A stretch of 26,605 nucleotides of DNA, taken from the NCBI GenBank assembly GCA_000226015.1, contig JH154139.1:68110-94714 (forward strand), given 5' to 3'. The position numbers and the translations under genes are program-made. Within the stretch, counting starts at the first letter, position 1. The number at the start of each line of letters is the position of its first letter. This document shows positions 1 to 9,741 of this stretch, in pieces. The stretch comes from Mnemiopsis leidyi. Lineage: Eukaryota > Ctenophora > Tentaculata > Lobata > Bolinopsidae. Below the pieces are notes generated by a model. The model searched no databases. It was not told the origin of the DNA and worked only from the letters and a program-made list of their open reading frames with translations.

Positions 1-330
1 AAGAACTGAGAGATGTTTTAGTTTCTGTGGTCCTGCAGTATGGAATTGTCTTCCATATGATATTAGAACTTGCAATAATATGTTAGTATTTAAGAAAAAA
101 CTGAAGTCTCATCTATTCATTAAAGCATTTGGAACAACCTAATAATTTTAGCATTTGATATGGATTGTTTTCAATTTTCAAGTCTCTGTTACAAATATTT
201 ACTTGTATTTATGTGATACCAACGTAAGCATCGCTTTTGATGGCTGTGGTTAGATCTTAAAAAGATGTTGAACCCGTTTTAGCTTTAAAGCGATTAATTA
301 AATGTTTACTTATTATTATTATTATTATTA
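1..330 (+). mobile_element. 3' end of a non-LTR retrotransposon (LINE), truncated at window edge
   Basis: Positions 2-142 are open in one frame and encode 46 residues ending in TAA. They carry the typical C-terminal signature of LINE reverse transcriptases: a GPxxWNxLPxxIR motif (GPAVWNCLPYDIR) followed by FKKKLKSHLF. Next come about 165 bp of AT-rich sequence without a long ORF, as in a LINE 3' UTR, and then a run of TTA trinucleotides at 310-330. Short tandem tails of this kind terminate CR1/L2/Jockey-like elements. Only the 3' end is visible, so the clade cannot be fixed and activity cannot be judged. It lies about 80 bp upstream of the first host exon. Confidence 0.8.
310..330 (+). repeat. 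(TTA)n microsatellite, probable LINE tail
   Basis: About seven TTA units close the LINE-like 3' region. They are read here as the element's own tail rather than an independent microsatellite. Confidence 0.6.
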
Positions 331-412
331 GAGTCACTACTTGTGCTTTGTTACGTAACATTTCGCTATCTAAACATGTGACATCTGATGATCTGACTAA
401 TTGTTCCATCAG

Positions 413-979
413 GTTACGGAGTAGAAAACCTTATTCAGATGTACTCTCCCTGGTTAGAGTCCGTCAAAGTTATCAGCTACCAAGTCCGGGATGATCCGGA
501 CCGGAAGGGAACGTTACACTCGGTCCGGGATCTCACTCCGGATCAGACAGAACTGCAAGATCCCATACCCTCCCCTCTAGTAGACCCTGAGTCCAGTGAG
601 TTTACAAAGTTACAAGTTTTTCTAATAATAATCAGTTTTACAGCACTGATTAAATCCCAATTTCAATCCGACGACACTCTTACACCACCCGTCACCTTAA
701 CAACACCTTAAGATTATCCTAACAACATCTTAAAACACCTTAAGGTGTTGTTACAATACCTTAACAACACCCTCTCCAGATCTGGAGATTCCTCACTTTG
801 AGCCGCTCCGTCTGGAGTACCGTGAACAGAAGAAACAGAAGAGACACATGATGAGCTCCAGACACTTGCGGCCCCGAAGGAGCGACACGACACGGAACGA
901 GAAACTCTGGGTCCCCAAGTCTCAACCCGACATTCGTTATCCTCGACCTTCAATATTTGGACACAAGTACAGACAATAG
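413..979 (+). CDS. small uncharacterised protein, two exons visible
   Basis: Exon A runs 413 or 439 to 595 and ends at a good donor (gtgagt). Exon B runs 780-979 after ctctccag and ends in TAG. They join in phase (A + AT = Asn) to give one open frame. If translation starts at ATG 439, which directly follows TTATTCAG, the protein is 118 aa. The frame is also open back to an AG at 411-412, adding nine residues (GYGVENLIQ) of a possible upstream exon. The C-terminal half is strongly basic and runs from LEIPHFEPLRLEYREQKKQ to HKYRQ. No signal peptide, membrane segment or familiar domain is visible, and I do not recognise the family. Exon structure and codon choice argue for a real gene. AATAAA at 1298-1303 is a plausible poly(A) signal, only 35 bp before the next ATG. 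Confidence 0.6.
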
Positions 980-1337
980 TCTCTCATAGTGTTTTGCCGA
1001 GTTTCCTGGTTATTTTACTTTTCTTAAATGGTTCAGGGAGTTCTCGGTAATGGTTTTTAGTTCTTAAAGGTTTACTCGAATATTTTGGGCATTATATATT
1101 GAGTAATTAAGTCTTTAAATTATATTTTTACACTTCTAATTTATTACGTATATAAATATTAGAAATTCTTATTTCTCTAATTTACGTATTGTTATGAATA
1201 TCTGGACAACTTCATGAATATAAAGCATACTGTTGTGCAATACCTGTAAATTATAGTATGACAGGGCCCGGCGCGGAAGGCTGCTCAAACCTTTACAAAT
1301 AAACAACCGATCTGCTAACCCGGACACCTCATGTAGA
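980..1337. other. short AT-rich 3' UTR / intergenic spacer
   Basis: There are no convincing ORFs. The first 260 bp are AT-rich, then a short GC-rich patch (about 1263-1285) precedes AATAAA at 1298-1303 and an AG at 1335-1336. This could be a 3' UTR, or it could carry a promoter for PSMB5; the sequence does not decide. Confidence 0.5.
1298..1303 (+). terminator. AATAAA poly(A) signal candidate between gene 1 and PSMB5
   Basis: A canonical hexamer lies 319 bp after the upstream stop, 32 bp before an AG acceptor and 35 bp before the PSMB5 ATG. A poly(A) signal this close to the next start is typical of operon-like gene pairs resolved by trans-splicing. Confidence 0.4.
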
Positions 1338-4300
1338 ATGGCAGCCCTAGCAGCAGCGTACCGGACAATGGATTGTGGGAGTCTCCTCAGCCCCGGGAGA
1401 GAAGTAACTTCGGACGAGGACAGTTTCGAGTTTCTTCCTCACACTGACCCCGCCACTTTCGTGGAGGAGTTCCAGAAATCCACTTCTGCTGATAACAGGT
1501 AAGCTAGGAAGTTTCTTGTTGGAAATATGGTAGGGTACATGTGATAGTTATATAGTGGGGTACATTTATCGGTAGTATAGTGAGGTACGTGTGATAGGAG
1601 GGTGTTCTGTGCTGACTCTAGATAGATACAGTGAAATAAGTCTTTTTCGGTGATTTTAATCCGTTTAATGCAAATACTTCTCTTTTATAAATCTGTTATC
1701 TATAGACTATCTGAGTAGTGATAATGTGAACCGGACACCATGTTACTTTAATACGCATCCTTAGCTCTTAGAATCCCTTAAACATGGCTGTTGAAATTCG
1801 CATACTCATCGTCTACTTTTAAACCCTCTCAAAAGTTTAAAAACTGTTCCGTAAGTACAGCTGTTAACTACACTACAACAGTAAAACAGTACAACAAAAC
1901 ATACCACCTGTCTTGTTACAGTAATTCTCTACTTTTCTCCCGCCTCCCGCTACCATGAGAATAAGAGAGTCCTCTTTCTCCCTTTCTCACGACACAACGA
2001 CAAAGTAAACTTTTTAACAACAGATCATGTTACCCTAGTCCCCAAGATACACTCGTTACACCGCATTTCACACATCTATACACTATACCTAACTAGGCCT
2101 TGTGTACTTGTACACTTTATTTGGTACACTCGTTACACCACATCTCACACATGATACATGTATACACTATTATACCTAACTAGGCCTAGTGTACTTGTAC
2201 ACAGAGTACTCATTTCTTATTTACAACTTCGTTACACTTGTTTCTCAACTGACACTAATTTACAACAATGTGTTTCGTGTTGACTGTTGTGCACCTCAAT
2301 CTTCATTAGGAAGTGAAGTGGAATATTAGAGTATGTATGTGTTTTAACAGGTAGAAAGAAAATCAAACATACATAAATGCGAAGATCTTTAATAATCATA
2401 CCACCTTAAATGTTTCCTAATTTTCGTATTTAGATGTAACTTTTCTGTAACTCAGAAGTAAAACATTTCGAGGCCGAAGGTCTCAGAATCTTCCTAATAT
2501 AGTAATCAATATTGCACCTGCTTTAAGATCGAACATTGAGACATCTGGGTAGAAAATCATGCTGATTGACTTAGCGTAACAAGTTGTCATGTCTCATCGC
2601 ATTTTACCTGATCTGGGTTTGTCCTTGCTAAGAATAGGACAAAAACAGGCCCAGAGACCAAAATAACTTTCAAAACGCTTAAAAAGGATATTCTCATAAT
2701 CCAATGACCATAGGTTTTGAATTGATCACCCAAAATGTGATAAATGATCTCTCAGGATAAAGTTCCACACCGGTACAACTACTTTGGGGTTCAAGTTTAA
2801 GGAAGGAGTTATCATAGCCGTAGACTCCCGTGCTACCGCTGGCAGTTATATCGCTTCCCAAACTGTCAAGAAGGTCTATTTCTTTCTTCTAAATCGAAAT
2901 TTGAGATTTTGTTTGGATGAGATTTTTACTGTTCGCTTGACTCTAACAAACGTCACCTACTTCAGGTGACTTGACTCTAACTAATATCACCTACTCCATG
3001 TGATATGACTCTAACAAACATCACCTACTCCAGGTGACTTGACTCTAACAAACATCACCTACTCCAGGTGACTTGACTCTAACAAATATCACCTACTCCA
3101 GGTGATAGAAATAAACCCGTACCTACTGGGGACCATGGCGGGAGGTGCAGCTGACTGTTCCTTCTGGGAGAGACTCCTGGCCAAGCAATGTCGGATTTAT
3201 CAGCTGAGGAACCGAGAGCGTATCAGCGTGGCCGCTGCGAGCAAGATACTTTCTAACATGGTCTATCAGTACAAAGGTAAGGAGCTTTCCCAATTTCAAT
3301 TCTGGAATCTGGATGTATTTCTCGCTAGAAATTTTGAAATTTTTTAGACGGAAAAAGTGCATTTGTGTTATCTTCAAGATTTAAACTTTTCATTATGACA
3401 TAAAGCATATTGGCCAACAAGAAGGATCTGAGATTTCTTCAGCTATAAACTAGGTCAAGTAGATTTCAATGTGGCTTGCATGATCTGTGCTAATGGCTTT
3501 AAATCGATTAGACAGATCTCGAGATGAAATAAAGTGCTCAAATCCTCAAGGTCACGCCTCACATCACACGCTCAATTGAACACACTTATCCTTAAATGTA
3601 CATCATGTGATTTAAGATTGTCGATTTGTCGAATTTTAAAATTTAAAAACATCTTATGTTAGATGCGATCAAGTAAATTTCAAGGCCCACAAGCACGGGC
3701 ATATTGATAATAGCTGCGGCTGGGCAATGGCCATGTATCTATACAGTGTACCGTGGCCCTATTTCTTCGTTCGAATTTCAGATCATATTTTTGCCTTATT
3801 CAATATGTTTGATTACCAGGGATGGGGCTGTCTATGGGTACGATGGTGTGCGGCTGGGACAAGAGGGGACCAGGACTGTACTATGTAGACAGTGACGGAC
3901 AGAGAACCACAAACTACATGTTCAGTGTCGGCTCTGGATCTACTTACGCTTATGGTGTTATGGATACTGGTAAGTATGATGTTCTTATATCCTATATTTA
4001 TGGGAATAACTAAATAAATGAGCGATTTTATGAGCGAAGTGTAGATATGAGCGGTCCCCAGTGCGGTTCCCTACTGTTTTGTTTGTAAGTTGTGGTTGTA
4101 ATACGGTAGATCTGATTACTCCAAACTCCAACAGCTCCAAGCAGAGTTGACTCCTAATCCCAACTCCCCAGGTTATCGTTACGAGATGTCTGTGGAGGAG
4201 GCCTATGACCTGGGTCGGAAAGCCATCATGCACGCCGCACACAGAGACGCAATGTCCGGCGGTGTTGTCAATCTCTATCACATGAAGGAGGATGGTTGGA

Positions 4301-4362
4301 TCAAGGTGTCCCAAACAGACGTCAGTCAGATGTACTATCAGAGTTTGGACGAGAAGAAATAA
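1338..4362 (+). CDS. PSMB5: 20S proteasome subunit beta type-5 (chymotrypsin-like)
   Basis: Five exons join in phase to 264 aa: 1338-1498, 2756-2873, 3102-3276, 3820-3969, 4172-4362. The product is the beta5 threonine protease of the 20S core, cleaving after hydrophobic residues. The 60-residue propeptide ends HTG, and the mature enzyme starts TTTLGFKF with catalytic Thr at residue 61. Mature-numbered Asp17 (VDSRATAG) and Lys33 (QTVKK) are present, as is the S1 pocket around Met45/Ala49 ([10 protein letters not shown]). The mature chain is 204 residues, the usual length. The [15 protein letters not shown] stretch and C-terminus are also typical. The ATG is one nucleotide after an AG. Intron 2 (2874-3101) is unusual: its last 165 bp are five tandem 34-bp copies of its own 3' splice site. 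Identification is secure. Exon 1 is less conserved, but its frame and phase fit. Confidence 0.96.
1520..1601 (+). repeat. degenerate ~25-bp repeat, PSMB5 intron 1
   Basis: Three imperfect units based on GGGTACATGTGATAG begin about 20 bp after the exon 1 donor. They do not include exon sequence. Confidence 0.45.
2046..2202 (+). repeat. two-copy ~75-bp tandem duplication, PSMB5 intron 1
   Basis: Copies at 2046-2115 and 2123-2202 share blocks such as TACACTCGTTACACC, CCTAACTAGGCC and GTGTACTTGTACAC. Each carries a CTAAC branch-site-like motif followed by TAG, so the unit resembles a weak 3' splice site within the intron. Confidence 0.65.
2937..3106 (+). repeat. 34-bp x5 tandem array of a 3' splice site (PSMB5 intron 2 / exon 3)
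   Basis: Five exact-period 34-bp units lie at 2937, 2971, 3005, 3039 and 3073. Each holds TGACTCTAAC (a consensus-like branch site), then CACCTACTCCAG, then GTGA(T/C). The last unit's AG (3100-3101) is the real acceptor, and its final five bases are the first bases of exon 3. Units 1, 3 and 4 keep an intact AG; unit 2 has AT. Using an upstream AG would read GTG ACT TGA, an immediate stop. Confidence 0.9.
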
Positions 4363-4813
4363 ACTTGTGTTCGGGATTTGATATTGTAGGTTTAAACGTT
4401 GTCCAACAGAGGATATTGTATTGTTAGTTGTGGACGGCTCTATTTGTAAAATTTGGCTTAAAGGCTGGCTCCTTTGTATCGTTTTTGATACAGCTTTATT
4501 AGAATATATACAACGTTTTAAGAGTACCTATCGCACATCTTTATGGTCGGATCTTACGATGTCTTATCGAATTTATACGTTGGTAAATTGTGTCCTTTCC
4601 CTTTGTCATTATATATCAACGATAAATGATCATCTGTACTAATTGATGACGTAAAATATTTGAATACAAGTAATGCGTTTTATTTGACATTGCTTAGAAT
4701 AGCACGGGTCGAAAAAACATAGTTCTGACTTCAGGTATAATTAACTTGTAAACTGTGGCAATCTCCTGTTAAAATCTTGATAAGTTTATAATAAATAGTA
4801 ACAAAGATTTTAT
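4363..4813. other. PSMB5 3' UTR / spacer
   Basis: No convincing gene; a 73-codon frame at 4421-4642 has no recognisable content. AATAAA at 4790-4795 is a poly(A) signal candidate just before the SINE. Confidence 0.5.
4790..4795 (+). terminator. AATAAA poly(A) signal candidate for PSMB5
   Basis: A canonical hexamer about 430 bp after the stop codon, in AT-rich sequence. Confidence 0.35.
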
Positions 4814-5080
4814 GGGTTGGTGGTGTAGTGGTATCTACCCCGACTTTCTATGCAGAAGATCGGGGGTTCAATTCCCAGATCCGCCAATCCTAGAGGAGTG
4901 CGCTAAGGGCATTTGCCTATGCAATCTTCTTCGGTCGACTCAGCCGAATGACCGGGAAACGTGATTGAGGGTTAAATGAGGAGGGTCTCCGTTAAAAGNT
5001 CTAGAATCTTCCAGGAGCCCCTTCAGTATAACTGTAAAAGCCTGGGTACAGGTGTAACAAATACAAATACAAATACAATT
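4814..5080 (+). mobile_element. tRNA-derived SINE with (ACAAAT)n tail
   Basis: The head (4814-4890) has a pol III A box TGGTGTAGTGG at 4821-4831 and a perfect B box GGTTCAATTCC at 4865-4875. The ends GGGTTGG and CCAATCC can pair (one G-T). The T arm and anticodon arm do not fold into a proper tRNA, so this is a tRNA-like head, closest in feel to Glu/Asp/Gly tRNAs. A body of about 165 bp follows, and the element ends in ACAAAT repeats at 5057-5078, a typical SINE tail. One N lies at 4999. I could not find clear target-site duplications. Confidence 0.8.
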
Positions 5081-5212
5081 CTAATTTCCCATGACCTGAA
5101 ATTATTAACTGCAAACATTCTTCGATCTATTAATTCCACGGTTTTGTGATAATTGCAAATCATTTCAACTTTATGACTAATTTAATATATAAATTTGCAG
5201 TCTGCCTGTATT

Positions 5213-5875
5213 ATGGCAGTAAGAACTCCTATTAAGTTTTATTACGACATTCTGTCTCCATATGCTTGGTTTGGGTTCGAAGCCCTCTGTCGATACCAGA
5301 AACCATGGGATTTAGACCTACAGTTGAAGCCAATGAATTTGGGAAAAATAATGGGTAGCAGCGGCAACACTCCTCCCGGTATGAACCCTTCTAAGGGATC
5401 CATGTTAGCTCGAGATGTTCAGAGAGTATCGGAAATGATGGATCTTCCTTACAAACCCCTAGCTAATTTCGCTCAGACCGTTTTTATCAGAGGATCTCTG
5501 CCGACTCTGAAAACATTGGCAGCCTGCCAGATCTTGTACCCGGAACACCTGGAAGAACTGACCAGACAGTCTTGGTTGGGACTGTATTCCCAGGACGTGG
5601 ACATCACTGACAAAGACAACATCATCAAGTTTGCAGAAGCTGCCCAAATCCCGGATGTAGACAGACTCCTGCAGTTCAGTCGTGGTGATGAAGCCCGGCA
5701 GCAGCTGATAGACAATACTTCCGAAGCTTTGGAATCGAAGTGTTTTGGCGCTCCCTGGATAACGGTAACCAACCCAAGTACGGGAAGAAGAGAGAAGTTC
5801 TTTGGGAGTGACAGGATAGAAATGATAGGCTGGGTTCTTGGGAAGCAGTATATGGGACACCACCCTCCGCAGTAA
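5213..5875 (+). CDS. GSTK1: glutathione S-transferase kappa
   Basis: An uninterrupted 220-aa frame; human GSTK1 is 226 aa. Kappa-class GSTs have a DsbA-like thioredoxin fold with a helical insert and conjugate glutathione to electrophiles in mitochondria and peroxisomes. The start KFYYDILSPYAWFGFEALCRYQ aligns with the family N-terminus, with catalytic Ser15. The cis-Pro region FGAPW is at 178-182 and the glutathione-binding FGSDRIE is near 197-203. The C-terminus HHPPQ lacks the peroxisomal ARL-type signal of the human protein, so a mitochondrial or cytosolic location is more likely (inference). The ATG was chosen over the upstream in-frame TTG because AAATTTGCAG at 5191-5200 is a good splice acceptor 12 nt before it. 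The coding region has no introns. Confidence 0.95.
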   Translation: MAVRTPIKFYYDILSPYAWFGFEALCRYQKPWDLDLQLKPMNLGKIMGSSGNTPPGMNPSKGSMLARDVQRVSEMMDLPYKPLANFAQTVFIRGSLPTLKTLAACQILYPEHLEELTRQSWLGLYSQDVDITDKDNIIKFAEAAQIPDVDRLLQFSRGDEARQQLIDNTSEALESKCFGAPWITVTNPSTGRREKFFGSDRIEMIGWVLGKQYMGHHPPQ

Positions 5876-6756
5876 TCAGGACTCCGCAGTGTTGCATCGT
5901 TTCGGTTTATTGTCTGTACGTTTGTAGTCTGATGATATCAAAGAAACTACAGAAGGTGCTTGACGCAGAAATCAGATTTTTCTCTTGTTTTTTTAAACAC
6001 CACACGACTATATTAATTTATTAAGGAGCTTATAAAGCTTAATGTGTGTAATTCCCTGTGATGAACTTTGAATAATGCTGTTGATCTTTTTACGTGGACA
6101 TTTATGTCAAAATTTTATACCGTACGTGATCTGTGAATTTTTTAGAAATCATGAAAATTTTATGTAAGCTTTATCTCATCTTCCAATCATTTATGAATCT
6201 TTGAACTAAATTGACTGGCACAATCCAAATCACTCAAATTGGATAATAAGTTACTGAATTATTAGTTTATTACGCTTTAAACTTTTGAAGACGTTTAGTC
6301 TTATGAGTAAAAACTCAGAAACCAATTTTCTAATTATTTTTTAAAAGGATTAAGTGCCCGAGTTTGTCATTGTAGTTGTAGTTTTTCATTGTAGTCTTGG
6401 AACTAAGTATTTTGTGAATCATTTTAATAATAATAGTTTTTAAGAAAATAAATTTATTGATTTTATGTAAGGGATCAGATTGTACAAGTCATTTTAAATC
6501 GACTAATTGACAATTTAGACCTGGAATTTGCTTGTAGAATACCGGTTTATAAAGTCTCTTCAAGCAAAATGTCCTAACCAAGCAAAACATTCGGTTTCGA
6601 ATCAATTTTTAAGCGAAAACAAAATAAAGATAATGAAGTCTTGAAGTCAAGCTAATTTTACAATCCCATTGCCACCAGGAAGGATGACGGTTGTAACATC
6701 ACCATGTCGAGCTCCCTTCACGATATCCTGGTGACAACCTCCCTCACATCCCCAAC
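5876..6756. other. GSTK1 3' UTR / spacer with two poly(A) signal candidates
   Basis: AT-rich with no credible ORF. AATAAA occurs at 6447-6452 and 6623-6628. An AG acceptor candidate (CCATTGCCACCAG, ending 6678) and two short upstream ATGs (6684, 6704), both out of frame with the next gene, precede its start. Confidence 0.45.
6623..6628 (+). terminator. AATAAA poly(A) signal candidate
   Basis: Lies 49 bp upstream of the AG at 6677-6678. A second hexamer is at 6447-6452. Either could end the GSTK1 transcript. Confidence 0.35.
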
Positions 6757-9668
6757 ATGGAACCAGACAACCAGGGTTCAGACGCAAGTTCCGTCAACGA
6801 CTCCCTCACAGACGAGGCTCCTCTCCTCAACCCCTCCTCCAGTAAACCTAAACTTACCCCGTTTGTAGTGCTCCTCTGTGGAGTGTCTACCATCGGGGGC
6901 TTCCTCTTCGGGTACGATACTGGCGTTGTCAGTGGGGCTCTCATCAAGCTCAAGGTGGGTAGGTTTTTCGTCATCCTTATAATAAGTATTTTTCATCAGA
7001 TTATTATTTTAGTTTCTTATTGGACGGTGCAGAGCAAATTGGCTGGTCCACTATCAGAAACAGTGTAAAAGAGAGCTTCTCGAGTGTAAGTGTTTGGGGA
7101 ACTGTGAAATTTGAGAATGGGTATTTACAGGCATGCTTCTGTTACGTTCGATCATTAAATTGATTGTAAAAGTATAGATAGACATGGATTATAATAAACG
7201 CGACCTCACTAGTCATTACATATGTATGATCTGAGCCTGCAAGGCGACTGAAGTTTGGCCAGCTTTATCTTAAAATCGAGTTTTTTCCTACAGTTCTAGT
7301 CTATTATATTTGCAAGGGATTTTAGCCTGTTAAATCCATCGTGTATTCTTAACTTGAATTCACGTTCAATACTTGAGAATTCACATTCTCCTTTTTTGGG
7401 AATTCACATTCAATTCTTGAGATCTCTTCCAAAATTGAGATTATCAATATATATTCTTTCTTCAGGATGATTTTCACTTGTCTGACCGTCAACAAGAGTG
7501 GATAGTTGGAATAGCGGTGGCAGCGGCTGCAGTCGGGGCCGCTCTGGGTGGCTTTACCTCCAGCAGGTTTGGGCGCAAACCCTCAATCATAGTTTCCTCG
7601 ATCTTCTTCACTCTGGGATCCGTCCTGCTGTTTACGGCTAAATCCTTCATCATGTTGATTCTTGGGCGAACAGTCCTGGGACTGGGAGTGGGACTAGCCT
7701 CCATGGTAGTTCCACCCTACATAGCCGAGTCTTCGCCGGCAGCATACCGGGGCAAGCTGGTTACGGCGTTCGGAGCAAGTATTTGTTCAGGACAAGCTAT
7801 AGCGAGCTTGGTGGATGGTGCGTTCAGCACCGTGCATGAGGGGTGGAGGTGGATGCTGGGTATAGCTACCGTCCCGAGTGTTATCATGGGAGTGGGAATG
7901 TTGTTTCTTCCTGAAAGTGCTAGATTTCTTGTTAGTATTATAATTCTGTTCTTTCACACCTCAGTGTTGTATCTCCGTCAGTCATTTATTTTGTAAAATT
8001 TTTGAATCTTTAATAATACCTGTACCATTTCTCTCAATTTGCTTCGTTTGTACCATTTAATAATACGTTGACTGCCTCAATGCTTCAATTGGCCGAACAC
8101 GCAACATCTATAATTTCAGGTACAAAAAGGTAAACTTAAAGAAGCAGAAGCTACCTTAGTTAAAATAACCGGTCAAAATGACATTACGGCAGAACTTCGA
8201 GAGATAAGCGAAACTCTAAACAAAGAAACTGAATACAGCAGCAACGGTTTTCTCCACATGGTCCGGCAAATATACCGCAGTGTTCCCGTTAAAAGAGCGA
8301 TAGCTATTGGCTGTGCTCTTCAAGCATTTCAGCAACTAGCCGGAATTAACACTGTGATGTACTACAGCACGACAATGATACAAATGGCAGGAATATCTGA
8401 CGATTCCTTGGCCATATGGCTGTCATGCATCCCTTCCTTTGTCAACGCTGTATTTGCCTTGGTTTCCATGGCAATTATTGAGAAAGTTCCTCGAAGGAAG
8501 CTTCTTCTCTCAACTGTTATCGGAACTATCGTTGGTAAATCTAAATTCTTAAACTTGATTTTCAGAATTCAGATGATCCTCAGATCCTCAGATTATTTAG
8601 ACTTTTTCTAAATTTAGGAGATAATCATCAAGGTGGACTGATCACTGACAAGAAACCCCTCTCTTATCGACAGGTCTTCTGTTGCTTGGTGGTGCCTACT
8701 ACAGTATAAGTAGGTCAACAGCTCCAGTAAACCAAGCCAACAGCACGTGCCCCACTGATGACGTCATCACTAGCTGTGGGAGTTGTGTTGCTCACCCTGA
8801 CTGTGTTTTCTGTTCGACTGACCGGTGAGTTTTATGTATCTGGGACAGCGAACATTCTGATTTGATTAATTTAAAGAGTTTTCTCAAAGACAAGAGATTA
8901 TCCTCTAATCGTTGAGAGCTTCAGTTTAACCACTAATCAGGAGTACTGAAGGACGGTGCATAAAACCGACAATTACTGACAACTGTACAGAGCCTGACAT
9001 GAAGTACAGAGTTTCTGAAGTTTGTTACAGTCCCTACAGCTGGACTATCATCGCCACCATGGTCTTCTACATTGCCGTGTTCGCTACAGGTTCGCTACAC
9101 TTAAACGTTATCCGCTTAGCTAGCTCCTGATCAAGTACCGTTAATGCTACTTACTCAACAATACTTGATCTTTAATCTTTTTCAAACTGATTTCACGTTC
9201 CAAAATATTGTGATCTTAAACCACGCAGTTGTGGTTTTTGAATTATTATTATTTAAATTTTTCTGTATTATATGTATTATCAGGGATCGGAACGCTAGCA
9301 TGGACAATAAATTCCGAGATTTATCCCATGTGGGTCAGAGGGTACGCTCTTTCCCTCTCCACAATGACAAACTGGATGTTCAATCTTCTTATTGCATTCA
9401 CATTCCTTGATCTCACCAAAATCTTGACTAAGTAAGTTCTGTCTCAGCAAATTTAACAACGACTTGCCTTTCGAAGAAATTTTTAACTTTGTTTATTTAT
9501 TCGTGATCAGAGGTTCCTGAATGGCAAATCTAAAAGTTTACTTGTTTCAGATATGGTGCATTCTGGCTGTACGCTGGAATAACAATAGTTGGCTGGGTTC
9601 TGTTCTATTTTAGACTTCCTGAAACTCGAGGAGTTTCACTCGAGCGAGTGGAGCAACTATTTTCTTAG
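6757..9668 (+). CDS. SLC2A13: proton/myo-inositol cotransporter-like sugar transporter (HMIT, class III GLUT)
   Basis: Seven exons join in phase to 547 aa: 6757-6954, 7466-7930, 8120-8534, 8674-8824, 8941-9089, 9284-9431, 9551-9668. MFS sugar-porter motifs appear in order: GGFLFGYDTG (47-56), FGRKP (101-105), PESARFL (215-221), QQLAGIN (292-298), NSEIYP (469-474), PETRG (532-536). A long extracellular loop (about 370-440) carries eight cysteines, CGSC/CVFC spacing and N-glycosylation sites NST and NCT. This loop between TM9 and TM10 is the HMIT hallmark and separates it from other GLUTs. The cytosolic N-terminus has an acidic dileucine-type motif DEAPLL (19-24), a likely endocytosis signal (inference). 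The usual GRR before TM9 reads PRR. The exon 5 donor lies in an 11-bp tandem duplication. Human HMIT is 648 aa; both termini are shorter here. Substrate is inferred from the family. Confidence 0.93.
7355..7425 (+). repeat. short direct repeat in SLC2A13 intron 1
   Basis: Three partial copies based on GAATTCACATTCAATACTTGAG, about 40 bp upstream of the exon 2 acceptor. Confidence 0.45.
9079..9100 (+). repeat. 11-bp tandem duplication across the SLC2A13 exon 5 donor
   Basis: GTTCGCTACAG (9079-9089, exon) is followed directly by GTTCGCTACAC (9090-9100, intron), 10/11 identical. The donor GT is the first two bases of the second copy. Confidence 0.85.
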
Positions 9669-9741
9669 CTTAAATTTCCTCTAGAATGTTCTGAGAGCGA
9701 GTGGGGCGACTATTTAAATTTTCCTAGCCTAGAATAACTCT
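9642..9741 (+). repeat. 53-bp imperfect tandem duplication over the SLC2A13 stop codon
   Basis: GAGCGAGTGGAGCAACTATT at 9642 recurs as GAGCGAGTGGGGCGACTATT at 9695, and both are followed by related AAATTTTCCT and TAGAAT blocks. The second copy still ends in an in-frame TAG in its own frame. It lies wholly in the 3' UTR. Confidence 0.7.

Noticed and set aside
4421..4642. 73-aa ORF after PSMB5
   Set aside because: AT-rich 3' UTR, no homology recognised, no splice or start context.
4814..4890. Functional tRNA gene
   Set aside because: The A and B boxes are good, but the anticodon and T arms do not pair properly and a SINE body with tail follows, so it is called a SINE head.
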